Shown here in pieces: positions 51,104-62,028 of a DNA stretch of 64,000 bases. Each line of letters starts with the position of its first letter. Within the stretch, counting starts at the first letter, position 1. The stretch is from positions 62,001-126,000 of the forward strand of contig AZLU01000059.1 of assembly GCA_002224055.1 (NCBI GenBank), read 5' to 3'. This stretch comes from Pezizomycotina sp. ARF18 (Eukaryota > Ascomycota). The position numbers and the translations under genes are program-made. Below the pieces are notes generated by a model. That model saw only the letters and a list, made by a program, of their open reading frames with translations, was not told the origin of the DNA and did not search any database.

Positions 51104-53466
51104 ATGGAGCGAGATTATTTCCCTGCCCAGCGCGCCTTCGCGTATAAAAGAGCTGAAGCTTTGGTAGTGGACATTCCTGAGCATATCAGGGGAAATATCA
51201 CAGAGAGGTCATGTTTGGAGGTTTGGAATTATAGATCAAGCTCAAATCCCGAACTGTATGGGAATTCGACAATTATTCGAAATTACTTTAGTCGAAATGG
51301 CCTGGTAAGCTGTAGCAAATCTTCTTCAAATCCAATTTTTCCTATAAGTCCAAGACAGCGTTCTTACTTGGCTTGCGCGGCCGTGAAGCGGTAGCCACTA
51401 TAACTACTCTCTCTCTCTTTTTCTTTTTTTTTCTTTTTTTTTTTTTTTCCCTAAAAGACCATATAAACTTGATTTAAATAGAATATAAATCGAAAGACTC
51501 TATTTTAATAAACGCTCCAAGTTGGAGCATCATATCATTACATCTACCGAAGGATTGTTTTAAAGGAACAGGATGCTAGCGGTCGCTAAAATAAAACGTT
51601 GCGATCTATGCTACGCCTAAAGATTTTAGCTTCAGACAGACCAGAATCACCGCAAAGACGTATATTGTAAGTAATATTAATATCAAGCGTATAGGTTACA
51701 CGATAATGATTTCCAAATACCTTACCAAGTTGATCAATGTTACTACCTGTATCAGCCATAGTAACTTTATCTTATAAGGTCATTCACCCCCAGTGTGCCG
51801 TGCACGGCCCTGAAGAACTTCCGCAGTTTCTCCGGAGAAATGTTATACCAGATTCTCCAGTTCATAGGATGACACGCGTCAAGCCAAAGATCGAATCTTG
51901 CTGTCAAATGGCGACGGGTCCTAACATGCCGTCGTTAGACAGGAGTAAATGCAAGTTTGAAGTTGTGATTCAAACATTATCTTTGAGTAAACTTCCTATA
52001 TTTTGCGCATTAGACGTTATATAATGATAAAGCATTCTTCAGCTTTTCCTTTATCTTAAGCACTCTGGGGCTTTTAGTTATATCATGACCCTTTTATTTG
52101 ACAGAAACATTCATTCAATGATATAGAAAAATTCACCATCCTCTGCAGTGGCAGTGAATGGGATGATAAACTAGATTTCAGAAATGTTCCGGCTTGTGCG
52201 ATTTTGACGTCAAAGATCGCACACGTGCAGGCTCACCGTCGAGCAGGAGCTGCTTCTGCTTTTATCAAAGCGAAGGCTGCCACTTCGATTGACCTAGTAG
52301 CAGGAGTAACTGCTTATATTGCATTTTGCGAGACAACTCAAATGGCTATTCATATGGTATACGAGCAACCAAAGGTCGATTATTCCAAACATTCTTTCGA
52401 TATTATGACGACGTCTCGCGCAGAGAATTGGCGGCATATAATTGACCCTACTCAAGAGGCAAACGGTATTCCTACAACCCTCGATGTTCTCGTGCATCTT
52501 TTCAGCACGCAAGTGCACGAGTGGAGAAAGTTGTTCGAGAATCTGGACTATCATGTGTACTGGCTCGTAAGTCGTTCCATATCCAGATCTATTATATCCG
52601 TACCCGGGGCATATGCGTTCACTAATGCTAAATTCTTCTAGAGAGCGCACGTCCACGAAGGCAACTGCAAGAAGCACCTTGTCGACATGCTTCTATCCAC
52701 AGCTACATTACTAGAAAATATGAGGCGGATGCGGACCGACTACCTGGATATTTTAGAGAAGATACTTCCTTCCAAATCCTTAAAGAGGTCTCGAAAATTG
52801 GTAGCGAATGATCAAGTGGCCAGGTGGTGGACCCTTGATGAAGAAAACTTTGAAAAATCCCTAGAACGGGATTTTCCTCGGGAAGCAAATGAGCTTCTAG
52901 GATGCAAAGGGTTCTTCGATGAGAGCAAAGAAACGATCAATAAGCTTATCGACGATATACAAAGAACCATACAAACAGTACGTTGTTCCTTCAACTGGGG
53001 AATATCATTACGTCTCGGCTTACTTCCGAGGTACGGATGGTAGGCATTCAGCGTCCATTCAATCAATGAGTCCAGACGGAGCATCGAACAGAATACGAGT
53101 TTGAAACGATTGAGCTGGATAACTGTGAGCCAAAATCTCATGTACCATTGTTTTGAGCGTTATGGCTACTGATACAGTCTCGCAGTTCATTTTCCTCCCT
53201 CTTTTATTCATCGCAGTCAGTATAATTATACTATCTATCGTCCCCTATACTTCTCTTTAATCTATATGCGCCAAATCACTCACTAAAGAAATCGCTTTGC
53301 ACAGTCTCTGTTCGGTATGAACATAAACATACTTGGCAACAACCCGCCTTGGTGGTGGTATCTTGTCTGTAGCGGCCCCGCCATCGTTCTTATTTTTGGC
53401 GCATGGTGGCTTACACGGCTTTGGATAGGAAATCTATTAACGATGCTGAGATGGCGTTTAAATTGA
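51104..53466 (+). CDS. CorA-like membrane protein
   Basis: A member of the fungal CorA/Mg-transporter-like group. Exon 1 (51104-51304) reads MERDYFPAQRAFAYKRAEAL onward and ends in a GTAAGC donor. The middle exons carry a long helical soluble domain (ENWRHIIDP, LDVLVHLFSTQVHEWRKLFE, VHEGNCKKHLVDMLLSTATL, ELLGCKGFFDESKETINKLI, DDIQRTIQT). An intron at about 52980-53049 then joins VHSINESRRSIEQNTSLKRL and SWIT. The first membrane helix (SQFIFLPLLFIA) is followed by SLFGMNINILGNNPPWWWYL, which contains the GMN signature, and the second helix is LVCSGPAIVLIFGAWW. The stop is at 53464-53466. At least four small introns are needed. Whether it transports magnesium is unknown; many fungal members of this group are fused to or surrounded by signalling domains. 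Confidence 0.8.
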
Positions 53467-54264
53467 AATGATGTATTCAAACAGCCTCTTGTAATGGTCA
53501 GAGTAAGCTTTATCCAAATGAGAGATGCGACAGCAGAGAGTTATTATGCTCACTCACTCCATATATCTTACAACAGCTAGAAAATTTGAATATACAAATA
53601 TTTTCCAATTAAGCTGGGCGCCTTTACGGTCATGTACGTACTGTTAATCAGCAGTTCTGTAGCTGTAGGATCTGTAAGATCGGTTGTGCATGGGTTTCTT
53701 ACGGTTTAGAACCATCATTATATTATTCAACGTATATAGACAACCATTTTCGGACCTCCGATGTATATTAATGTCTCGGCTTTCTATACCTCCGCAAACG
53801 CGATGGAATAAAGCTTAGGATACGAAAGGATATAGTTACAAGGCTTGAATTTTCAAGGCGAGGGGCTGTGTCTCATTAAGCTGAAAGAGCTTGAAAAACG
53901 GCCTTCTCCGAGCTCTCTCGACGGACGAAATGTGGAGTTACTACAATATAGCATATCATTGATCCCTGTCATTGCATGAGTTGTGTCTACGATCCGATCT
54001 CTAGAGGCAGAGTATTCAAATCCTGCGATCGTGTGCTACGAACATGAGTCACATATCCACGAGAGCTCCGCTTGCATCTGAACACTGCCTTCCAAGGCGT
54101 GTATATAAGTATAGGTAGCTTCCTTGTGTTACAACCAATGATTTCTGAGACTTCAATCGATCCAAAGCTATATGTTACGATATCAGCCACGGCTCAAGAG
54201 ACCCCACATTCGCTTAATTCATTCCCTCGTTAGCTCTAGAAACGTATTCAAAAAAGCTCTAACC
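53467..54264. other. intergenic CorA-like - DAAO
   Basis: About 800 AT-rich bases with no recognised gene. The last 100 bases before 54265 look like a leader. Confidence 0.55.
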
Positions 54265-55374
54265 ATGTCGGATAGCAGCAAACACATTATTGTCGTCGGG
54301 TAAGCCAATAGTTCCGTTTTTAAAGCTTTTCTATAAGCTGATAAAACCCCATTTAGGGCTGGCGTTATTGGCCTACAAACTGCCTCCTTACTCTCTCAAG
54401 AAGGTCATAAAGTCACCATAGTCGCACAATACTTTCCCGGTGACTTATCCATAGACTACACCTCTCCATGGGCTGGGGCTCACTTCCGGGGCGGCACGGA
54501 GGGCCCTCCGTTCGAAACGTTCGAAAGAGAGACATTCCTCCACTGGAGTAAACTCATCAATGACAATAACAAGGCTAAACAAATCGGGATCGAATTCGTA
54601 CCAGCGGTATACTACTGGGACGAATATACACCCGCCTGCGAAAAGCTCTGGTGGTCGGGTATAGTCCCGAATTTCAGAATTTTAAAGAAAGAAGAACTAC
54701 CGGACGGTGTCGAGTATGGTGTCGCGTACGATACTATTTGCTGTAATCCGAATACCTATATGCCTTACTTAATCTCCCTCGCGCCGGAAGTTAAACACGT
54801 GCGCTGTGGGAAGCTGAAGAGTATTGAGGAGGTGTTTAACTTACCCGAGATAGCGGCAATCAAGGATGACGTTGTCGGCATTGTCAATTGTAGCGGGCTG
54901 GGTGCGCTCGAGCTTGTTAATGATGCGGACGTCTTCCCGACGAGGGGCCAGACACTACTCGTGAAAGAGAGTACCCCGCTGGATGTGTTCAGGCAAGCCC
55001 GAGAGGGACAGGCTTGGTACATCGTCTGCCGTGCAGATGGGGGTGGCTCGATTATTGGAGGAAGCAGGCAGCACGGTGATTGGAATGCCGAAGTTGACGA
55101 TGATCTCACGAAGCGGATTATAGAGAACTGCAAGCTCATTGCCCCCAGGGAGTTAAAGACTGCTGATAATGGGGAGGATTTTCAAATTGCAAGCGTACAG
55201 GTTGGACGTAGACCTTCGAGGAAAGGCGGTATCAGAGTCGAAGTCGACGGGAATGGTGTCAATGGCAAGTGGCTTGTCCACGAGTATGGACACTCGGGCA
55301 GCGGATATCAGACGTCCTACGGTAGCGCAAAGGAGACAGTGAGGTTAATACTAGAGCTGGTGAAGGGGAAGTAA
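54265..55374 (+). CDS. D-amino-acid oxidase family flavoprotein
   Basis: It oxidatively deaminates D-amino acids using FAD, giving ammonia and hydrogen peroxide. Exon 1 (54265-54299) encodes MSDSSKHIIVVG. The intron 54300-54356 splits the FAD-binding motif VVGAGVIGLQTASLL. Exon 2 (54357-55374) is open throughout, and the product is 350 residues, the normal family length. Other landmarks: DYTSPWAGAHFRG, VNCSGLGALELVND, FPTRGQTLLVK, GGSRQHGDWN, VQVGRRPSRKGG (substrate-binding arginine region) and HEYGHSGSGYQTSYGSA. The C-terminus LVKGK is not a peroxisomal SKL signal. D-aspartate oxidase is the alternative; the family members are hard to separate by eye. It is the cleanest gene in the window, with no frame break. 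Confidence 0.95.
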
Positions 55375-56403
55375 AGAGGTTAGAATAGATTCGTAATACG
55401 TGGTTATCCATTCAACATGAAGTAGAAAATAACTCAAGCTTCCCAGAGTTAGTGGCCTGACACTTGTCGGCTAACTCTTGTCCGGCTCCCAAATGCTTGT
55501 CAAAAACCGTTGAACCTAGCATTGCCTTCCGTAAGACATGTACCCGGATGTCTCGCCGCGATATCCATGCAACCAGGGCTAGACGGACTAACTATCCATG
55601 CGATGCAACGCCAGTGGGAAATCGGCTCTTTGTCCAGCCCTTGCGTGATACAATAATAGCGACGAACTACTAGGCGGCACTGGTAGCCTTTTTTTGACCA
55701 CGTTGGCGGCCGCGCATGCCCTGTGTATATCTCCCAGCCGCGAGATTCCCCTGTTCTCTTCGTTATGCATGAAAAGAATATTTCCCAAGCGAGCGCCTTT
55801 CGAATTCGGCGCCTTCTCAAAAAAGGGAACTAGGCAGTTACCCTTCTCATCCTTATCGTTATCGGATGGACAAAGCAAGCAAGAAGCAGTTGCTTAAGTA
55901 AAGGCGGGAGACATTTCGATGCTTCTGGAAAGTCAATGTTTCGTAGATCCGTGGCTGTTTATACTGTACTGGGACAAAATCTCGGGCCGAGTTAAAAAGA
56001 GGATCTAAAGTATCGCTAGCGAGAACAACCAATAATTGTGAGAATGTGACACCGAAACAACTGCTTCAAGGCTTCTTGCGCGATCGATAATAGTGGGGAG
56101 ATTGAAAGCTCCGTAATTCCACTTGAACTACTATAAAGAACTATTTCTTAGTGTAATAAAAGGCTTACGCACGCCGTCGTGTAAATACTACTTCTGGATT
56201 GGCTGTACCTGCATCTCGCATCTCCCGCATTTTTAAAGTTCTCCACTCTATATTTAATTGTCGCACAAAGTTTTCGTCGCACCACTTTACACAGCCGATC
56301 CGGGATTCGAATACCCCAATCATTCACCCTATAAAGAACCTCCTCTTTCAGCTTTTGCAAACCTTCATCATCATTGATCAACCGCCGACGATTTTCAATT
56401 ACA
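55375..56403. other. intergenic DAAO - reductase
   Basis: About 1 kb without a recognised gene. Short frames on both strands between 55,464 and 55,897 overlap each other and show no family traits. The last 60 bases form a CA-rich leader. Confidence 0.55.
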
Positions 56404-58030
56404 ATGTCAACTCACGATAGGCAATTCGATCTTATCCTCTTCGGTGCCACCGGCTACACGGGGACTTTAACCGCCAACATCTGGCGGGGCATGCGCCCAC
56501 TAATCTGCGATGGGCCATCGCCGGTCGGTCGGAGCACAAGCTACAGGCCGCGGCGAATATCCTCAACAGAAGTTTCCGGACAGGACTCCCGTTGGTACGA
56601 AGAACCCTGTGCTGGCTAATTGAGGGCAGATGTATACCCTGGGTTCGACCTGCTAACCATTTGGCCAATTGCTCACTTAGGAACCTTCGTCGCTGATCTA
56701 AACCCCGAATCGCTGAAGAACATGGCGGAAGCTGCGCGCCTCGTCATAACCGCCGTGGGTCCTTACTGCCGCTACGGCACGCCTCTTGTGGAAGCTTGCG
56801 CGAATGCAGGGACCCATTACGTTGACTGTATGTTTGAGCCCTTCGTCCCCACGTCTGGAAATAATGTGACACGTTTCACGAAATATTTCAGTGACGTCAG
56901 AGTAATTTTTGTAACAAGTCGAGAAGACTAATAATATTCGGAATTCTGCAAAAATAGGCACTGGTGAACACATTTGGGTTCTTGAAATGATCAAGAAATA
57001 TCATGAGACTGCAAAGAATAATGGCGCCATCGTAGGCACTAATCCCCCTGCTTCCTGTTTGAAGCATTATTTTCTAGCTTTATCACGAGGTGAGCATGCT
57101 ACTAACATCGAAGCACAGATCGTACCCCAATGCGCATTTGAATCCGCGCCTGCGGACCTCAGTTCATTGGCCATAAGCAAGTTCATCCGCAAAAATTACG
57201 GAACCGGCACGGCCAGCGTCACGTTCGCGCTTTGCGATGTAGTGTATGTTTTTCTCTTTCCTCGCTTGTTCGGCACGAACCATTTCACGCTAAAAGAAAA
57301 CTCTCTGAACCATAGTGGAGGAGTGTCCGGGGGCACGATCGAAACTTTCCTCTCCGTAATAGACACCTACCCCCTCCGCTCCATCGCCGCTTCGGCTTCC
57401 CGCTTGCTCTCTCACCAGTGCAGAGGAAGTGGTCTCCTCCCTCAGGCAGTTTCTTTCCGTCCGGTACAATAAACATATCGGGTATCTTGCGCCGTGGGTC
57501 CAAGCCATCCCGACCGCGCCATAGTAATGCGCAGCTGGGGTCTCATGAAGTCCGAGTCCGCCGACAAAGTAGGCTACGGCGACAAATTCACTTTCGAAGA
57601 GCGTAAAAGGTTCCGGGTTTCATAGCCGGAATAGGATTGTGGTTAGCAATCGGAGTTCTCAGCGTTGCGGTTGCGTTCCCGCCCGTACGCTGGATCGCGA
57701 GGAAGTTTGTCACGCAGCCGGGCGGTGGACCCGATGAACATACAAGAGCGAAGGGTAAGTGTGAGTGGAAAGCGGTGGGTGAGAGCGAGGATGGAAAGAG
57801 GAAGGCGATGAGTACGATGAGGTTCGCGAGGGGAGAAGCTTACATAATTACGGGACTCCTGATCGCCGAGGCTGGATGAGCATCCTGTATGACGAAGGCC
57901 GGGAAGAAGACGGCGAAGAGAGGCTTGTGAAGAAGATGGGTGGTGGCGTTCTGACCCCGCTTGCCTAGGCGAGGCGTACATTGATAGGCTGCACAAAGCT
58001 GGCGTGGTGCTTGAAGTTGAAGAGGTTTGA
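56404..58030 (+). CDS. saccharopine dehydrogenase-like (trans-acting enoyl reductase type)
   Basis: An NAD(P)-binding reductase-like membrane protein. From the ATG at 56404: MSTHDRQFDLILFGATGYTG (Rossmann glycine motif), then RWAIAGRSEHKLQAAA, VITAVGPYCRYGTPLVEACA, NAGTHYVDC, then after an intron (GTATGT near 56828 to about 56957) TGEHIWVLEMIKKYHETAKN and NGAI. A second intron of about 90 bases (GTAGGC..GCACAG, ending at 57119) joins to IVPQCAFESAPADLSS. A hydrophobic helix (LWLAIGVLSVAVAFPPVRW) and GGGPDEHTRAKGKCEWKAVG follow. It ends in HKAGVVLEVEEV with TGA at 58028-58030. The exact reaction is unknown; fungal relatives are annotated as saccharopine dehydrogenase-like without lysine-pathway evidence. 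Several frame changes are visible. Confidence 0.85.
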
Positions 58031-58707
58031 AAAGATTGATAACGTGATATATCAGTTGTCCTCGTCTTTTCCTTTTTTCTTTCTTTTTTCTTTCTTTTTT
58101 CTTTCTTTTTTCTTTCTTTTTATTTTATTCTATCTTTTTTATTCTGTTAAACCAAATTTCCTTGGGCGGTGCCCTTCAAAGCTTCGTCTTGGACATTTTG
58201 TATTTTTCGCTTTGTTTTCCCTGTTTCTCTATGTAAGTTGTTTAGTGTATGTACGAGCTCGGCAATTGCGATGTCGCAGCGTTTTTAGACCCTTTAAAAG
58301 TGCCAAAGCAGTAAGTAATAATAATAAGTAAATGCGGGATATTATCTTATTCGCTGATGTTCTGCGAAAGGTTGATCACACTTTCGTAGAACCCTTGCAC
58401 CTCTTTCCCTAGGTGGTTTCGGTAAAATGTATGAATTGAGGATTCTCGGGGAGAGGCCTAAGACACAGTGCGAAGTGATCTGTGCGAGAGTACTTTACTG
58501 GGTAACAATACCTGGAAAGTCATATCGATGATTTTCCTTCATATCGAAAATGCGAGCACAAGAGACAGTAGACCTTCGAAAGAAGGAACAATCCGCTATA
58601 TTTCTGCAAGATCGCAAACGAGATCCACCACGATCTCGTCAAGGAAAAAATACACTCGAGTCGGCTTTCCCTGATGTGCCTTCCAACGAGTACCCTCATA
58701 ATTTTCA
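58031..58707. other. convergent spacer reductase / Fe-ADH
   Basis: A 677-base spacer with a T/C minisatellite near its left end and no recognised gene. Confidence 0.6.
58073..58121. repeat. 11-base pyrimidine minisatellite
   Basis: About four copies of an 11-base CTTTCTTTTTT unit lie within about 50 bases of the reductase stop, probably in its 3' untranslated region. All purine-free on the plus strand. Confidence 0.85.
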
Positions 58708-59867
58708 TCACCACAGCCCTTTTACGAGCTCCTTGACGGAACTGTAAACCGGATCGTCCTCCGGATTCTTCTCATCCTTGCTCTTAATCAATCCTCCAGC
58801 GCCCTCTTACAGATAATGTCAAGTTGATCCTTCTCAACACCCTTCTCTGTCAGCGTAGTCTTGAGGCCCAATTTGCTCACAAGTCCCAAAATCTTATCGC
58901 CAACTTCATCGCTGTCCTTCACATCATCTCCAGATTTCTTCCCGCCAACGTACGGCAAGATGTTCGCGATATCGCTCGCAACCTGCGAGCTCTGTCTCGC
59001 TTTTAATTTCACAACGGGCCCTAGCGTAATACACGACGTGATGCCGTGAGGGATACCGTACGGTGAACCCAGAGCGTATCCCAGCGAGTGCGACAGTCCC
59101 AGTCCACCTTTCAGGTTTTGCCCCACGAAACCTAAGCTCGCGTACGCCGCGAGGAATAACCCGGTTATAACATCCTCGTTTTTCGGATCGGATTTGTACA
59201 GCGGAAGCAAGCGGAACAGCTCGTTGATAGCATTGAGGGCCACGATCCTGCAGGGCACCCACGTCGCCGTATTGTTGTACTGCGACTCGACAGCGTGGTC
59301 GAGGGCCCTAATACCCGTCGATAGGAAAAGGTGGGGAGGGGTATGCAAACCGAACTTCGGGTCGTAGAAGATATACGACGGGTAGATGTTCGGGTTACTT
59401 ATTCCCGTCTTCACGCCATCGGCGGTAGTGTAGCCCGCCATGGCCGTTGCTTCGGCGGCGGATAGGGTCGTAGGTACGGTTATGTGGACCAACCACTTGC
59501 CCGCCGTCTCGTGCACGCGGTATATGATAGCTTTGGCGCTGTCGATTGGCGACCCCCGCGACGGAGATGATGGTGTCGATGGAGTCATCGGACTTGACCT
59601 GCTGGGTCGCCTCGTCGAGCTGAGCTGCGGGAGCATGCTCTCTGATATTGCTGAACGTGCCGGCGTGGTGGGTTGGCGATAGCAGGGATTCGAGCTGAGA
59701 GATGAGGGTGTCTTTGTGGCGAGGGAATTGCCGGTCACGATGAAAGCTTTGGAAGTGGGGTTGTAAAGCTGATAGGAGGTTGTTCTTCACGACGTCGGGA
59801 CCGTAGAAGAGGATTTGAGCTGGTGAGGCCGGTAATTGCCTTGGAGAGGGTGAAGAGAAGAGTCCAT
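58708..59867 (-). CDS. iron-containing alcohol dehydrogenase / maleylacetate reductase family
   Basis: An Fe-ADH family oxidoreductase. The ATG at 59867 opens MDSSLHPLQGNYRP. Then come ILFYGPDVVKNNLLSALQPH, TGNSLATKTP, ISQLESLLSPTHHAGTFSNI and SIDTIISVAGGSPIDSAKAI (nucleotide site), VHITVPTTLSAAEATAMAG, GIRALDHAVES, and the metal-binding histidines in GLGLSHSLGYALGSPYGIPH followed by GITSCITLG. The C-terminus GGLIKSKDEKNPEDDPVYSS, VKELVKGLW gives a stop at 58708-58710. As written, the frame stops early at 58788. About four frame changes cluster in the first third and one near the end; each restores the family sequence if one base is added. It is convergent with the reductase gene. Confidence 0.92.
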
Positions 59868-60402
59868 CTTTCTATTTCTTTGTTACTTGGAGATACTTAT
59901 TTCACTTTGAGCAATTCAAGTAATTATCCGAACTGAGTAGTTAACTGATCGTGACGGTGTTAAAATCATTTAAATGTGCACAGGCCTTGGTGTAAGTGGT
60001 TCGCAATAATAATAATAATTAATACATATCACCAAAAAAAAAAATGTCGATGATGCCATTTCAACCACTACAACAGAACACCAACTTTTTCGAACTTCCC
60101 TGTTCGGCAGATATAATCCGTCGCAGTTATAGCTTGGATCTGATCATTTTACAAAGCCGGCTAAAGAGAGCAAGCCAGCCTTTTTAAGCCTCAACGAGAT
60201 CCGAATTCCGACGGCAATCCCTTCACAACGAGACAGAAAAGAACAGAACAAACATCGCGAGAGCAGATATCACAGGCGCGCTACTTTTGATGTTATACCC
60301 ATGAACGATCATCGGTCGGCCTCAAAAGATACCAAGACCGAAGACGTTTAATATCGAATTTCGAAGGCATCCAATTGGTTACAGTCAGCCGTTTCCTGAT
60401 CC
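59868..60402. other. upstream region Fe-ADH / unknown gene
   Basis: A 535-base divergent region with AAT repeats (about 60007-60024) and an A run. Promoter elements were not resolved. Confidence 0.5.
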
Positions 60403-61142
60403 ATGCCCTTGACTATTCAGATAAGACTACTTCTTCAACACAACCCACTCCTACTTTCATCAGCCTGGGAAACTCTTTATCGGCCTGGATGGATGTTGCT
60501 TTCACAGGTCCAGCTCCTTCTACGGCGTCGGCGGCACCCTCGGGCAAGCGAAAATCTTACTTGCAGATTTGTCGTCTTTTCCCACACGCCACTTGCTCGC
60601 CTCAACTTCCGTACCATGCAAGAATTAGAGGACTTGGCGCGCGATATTCTGGTTGGTCTTCGAACAAAAGAAGGCATTGCATGACGCCGAGAAAAGATAG
60701 CAGACCATCGCAAGTTCGAGATAGAGATTTCTGAGCTTGGCGATTGTGAGATTCTAATTTTCACAAGAAATACCCACAACCCTTTCCGGTGGCTGCGGAG
60801 AAATCGAAGCTCCGAATAATTTTGAACGAAAGTTTTGATCGTAAAATGAAATTATATACTCAATTGACAGAATCTAAAAAAGCCAGTTCTAATCCAAGGA
60901 CGGAAAATAGTCGTCTGACCGACTCCGGGGTTGGTATTCAACGACGATTTCCAAGACTTTCGTACAGGCTGTTCGATTTTAACTGGCTGACGACGTACGT
61001 CATGGAAGTGGACCTAACAACTTTAGAAACTTCAGAACAGGAAGGACAAACAACGTATTGTTTCTTGGCCTTTTGTGCTGAGCCTTGCTGCTCTGCTGGA
61101 TGCTTTTCTGTCGCTTCCAAAGAACACATTGGTATTGAGTAA
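60403..61142 (+). CDS. unrecognised gene, several frames
   Basis: Coding character shifts between frames, as in the proven genes. Segments that look real are TTSSTQPTPTFISLGNSLSA followed by WMDVAFTGPAP, a helix MQELEDLARDILVGLRTKEG followed by a charged stretch (HRKFEIEISELGD), and VAAEKSKLRIILNESFDRKM followed by KLYTQLTESKKASSNPRTEN. The last 40 residues are cysteine-rich (FLAFCAEPCCSAGCFSV), may be non-coding and end at 61142. The mix suggests a small coiled-coil protein of perhaps 150-200 residues. I cannot name a family. The start at 60403 is the first ATG that fits one frame and is a guess. Confidence 0.35.
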
Positions 61143-61997
61143 GTACCAAATTCTGCTATTCGAAGGCAAAGAGGGTCGCAGGATGGGTCCATGAGCGATC
61201 CACTGAGGCTAAAACGTTTGCCATTTTGCACGATTGACTGATTGCTTGGCTAATTCCTGCCTTTTCAACAGATTCGCGGCAATTGCTTGGAAAGCGTGTT
61301 TGCGCATGAAGGGATTTGTTGTCTTGGCCGCGATATAATGAATGGTACATCTTTGCCGGTTTCCAAACGAAGTGTAACGATGCCAGCCGTAAAAACACTT
61401 ACAAATCATGTAAAATAGTTCAAAACAACGGGAAGTGCTTTAAAACTACTACAAAGCTTAAACTTCTTGCTTATCTCCGCTGAAGCGGTATCGTCCTCGA
61501 AATTAAGCTACAGCTCACTGCGATCCTGGCTGGAGTCAAAGCGAATAAATTTGTTTTACTCTATTTATTATTAACAAACAGATATTATTTATCAACAGTA
61601 GGGCTGAAAAGGTGCTGTATATACTAATCTCTAGGTTATTCTTGAAAGCCACGAAAGCTTAGAAGTACCTCCTCGCTCAATACCAAGAGCACAGTAATCG
61701 AAACCTCTCTTATTCCGCGACATCGAACGACCGGAATTGGAAGCTTATTAGTGATCAGTGAGATCTTACAGGAAGAAAGATCTTCGGCTTTCAAGTACAA
61801 CATTCTCGAAACAACAAAACCACACATCACGGCTTCGATCCTATTGCTGCGGGAGTTACCGATTTTGTTATTTATTTTGATAGATATAACTTTTACGGTT
61901 TCACTGCGCAGCAAGGACTCGTAAGCGGTAGGCGATGATCGTTTGATAGCAGCGGTATCATTATCTGATACGAAATAGGTACGCTGTTAAAAAAAAT

Positions 61998-62028
<31 letters not shown>

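Noticed and set aside
56280-56335. GGATTCGAATACCCC, similar to a tRNA B box
   Set aside because: No cloverleaf with acceptor, D and anticodon stems could be built around it on either strand.
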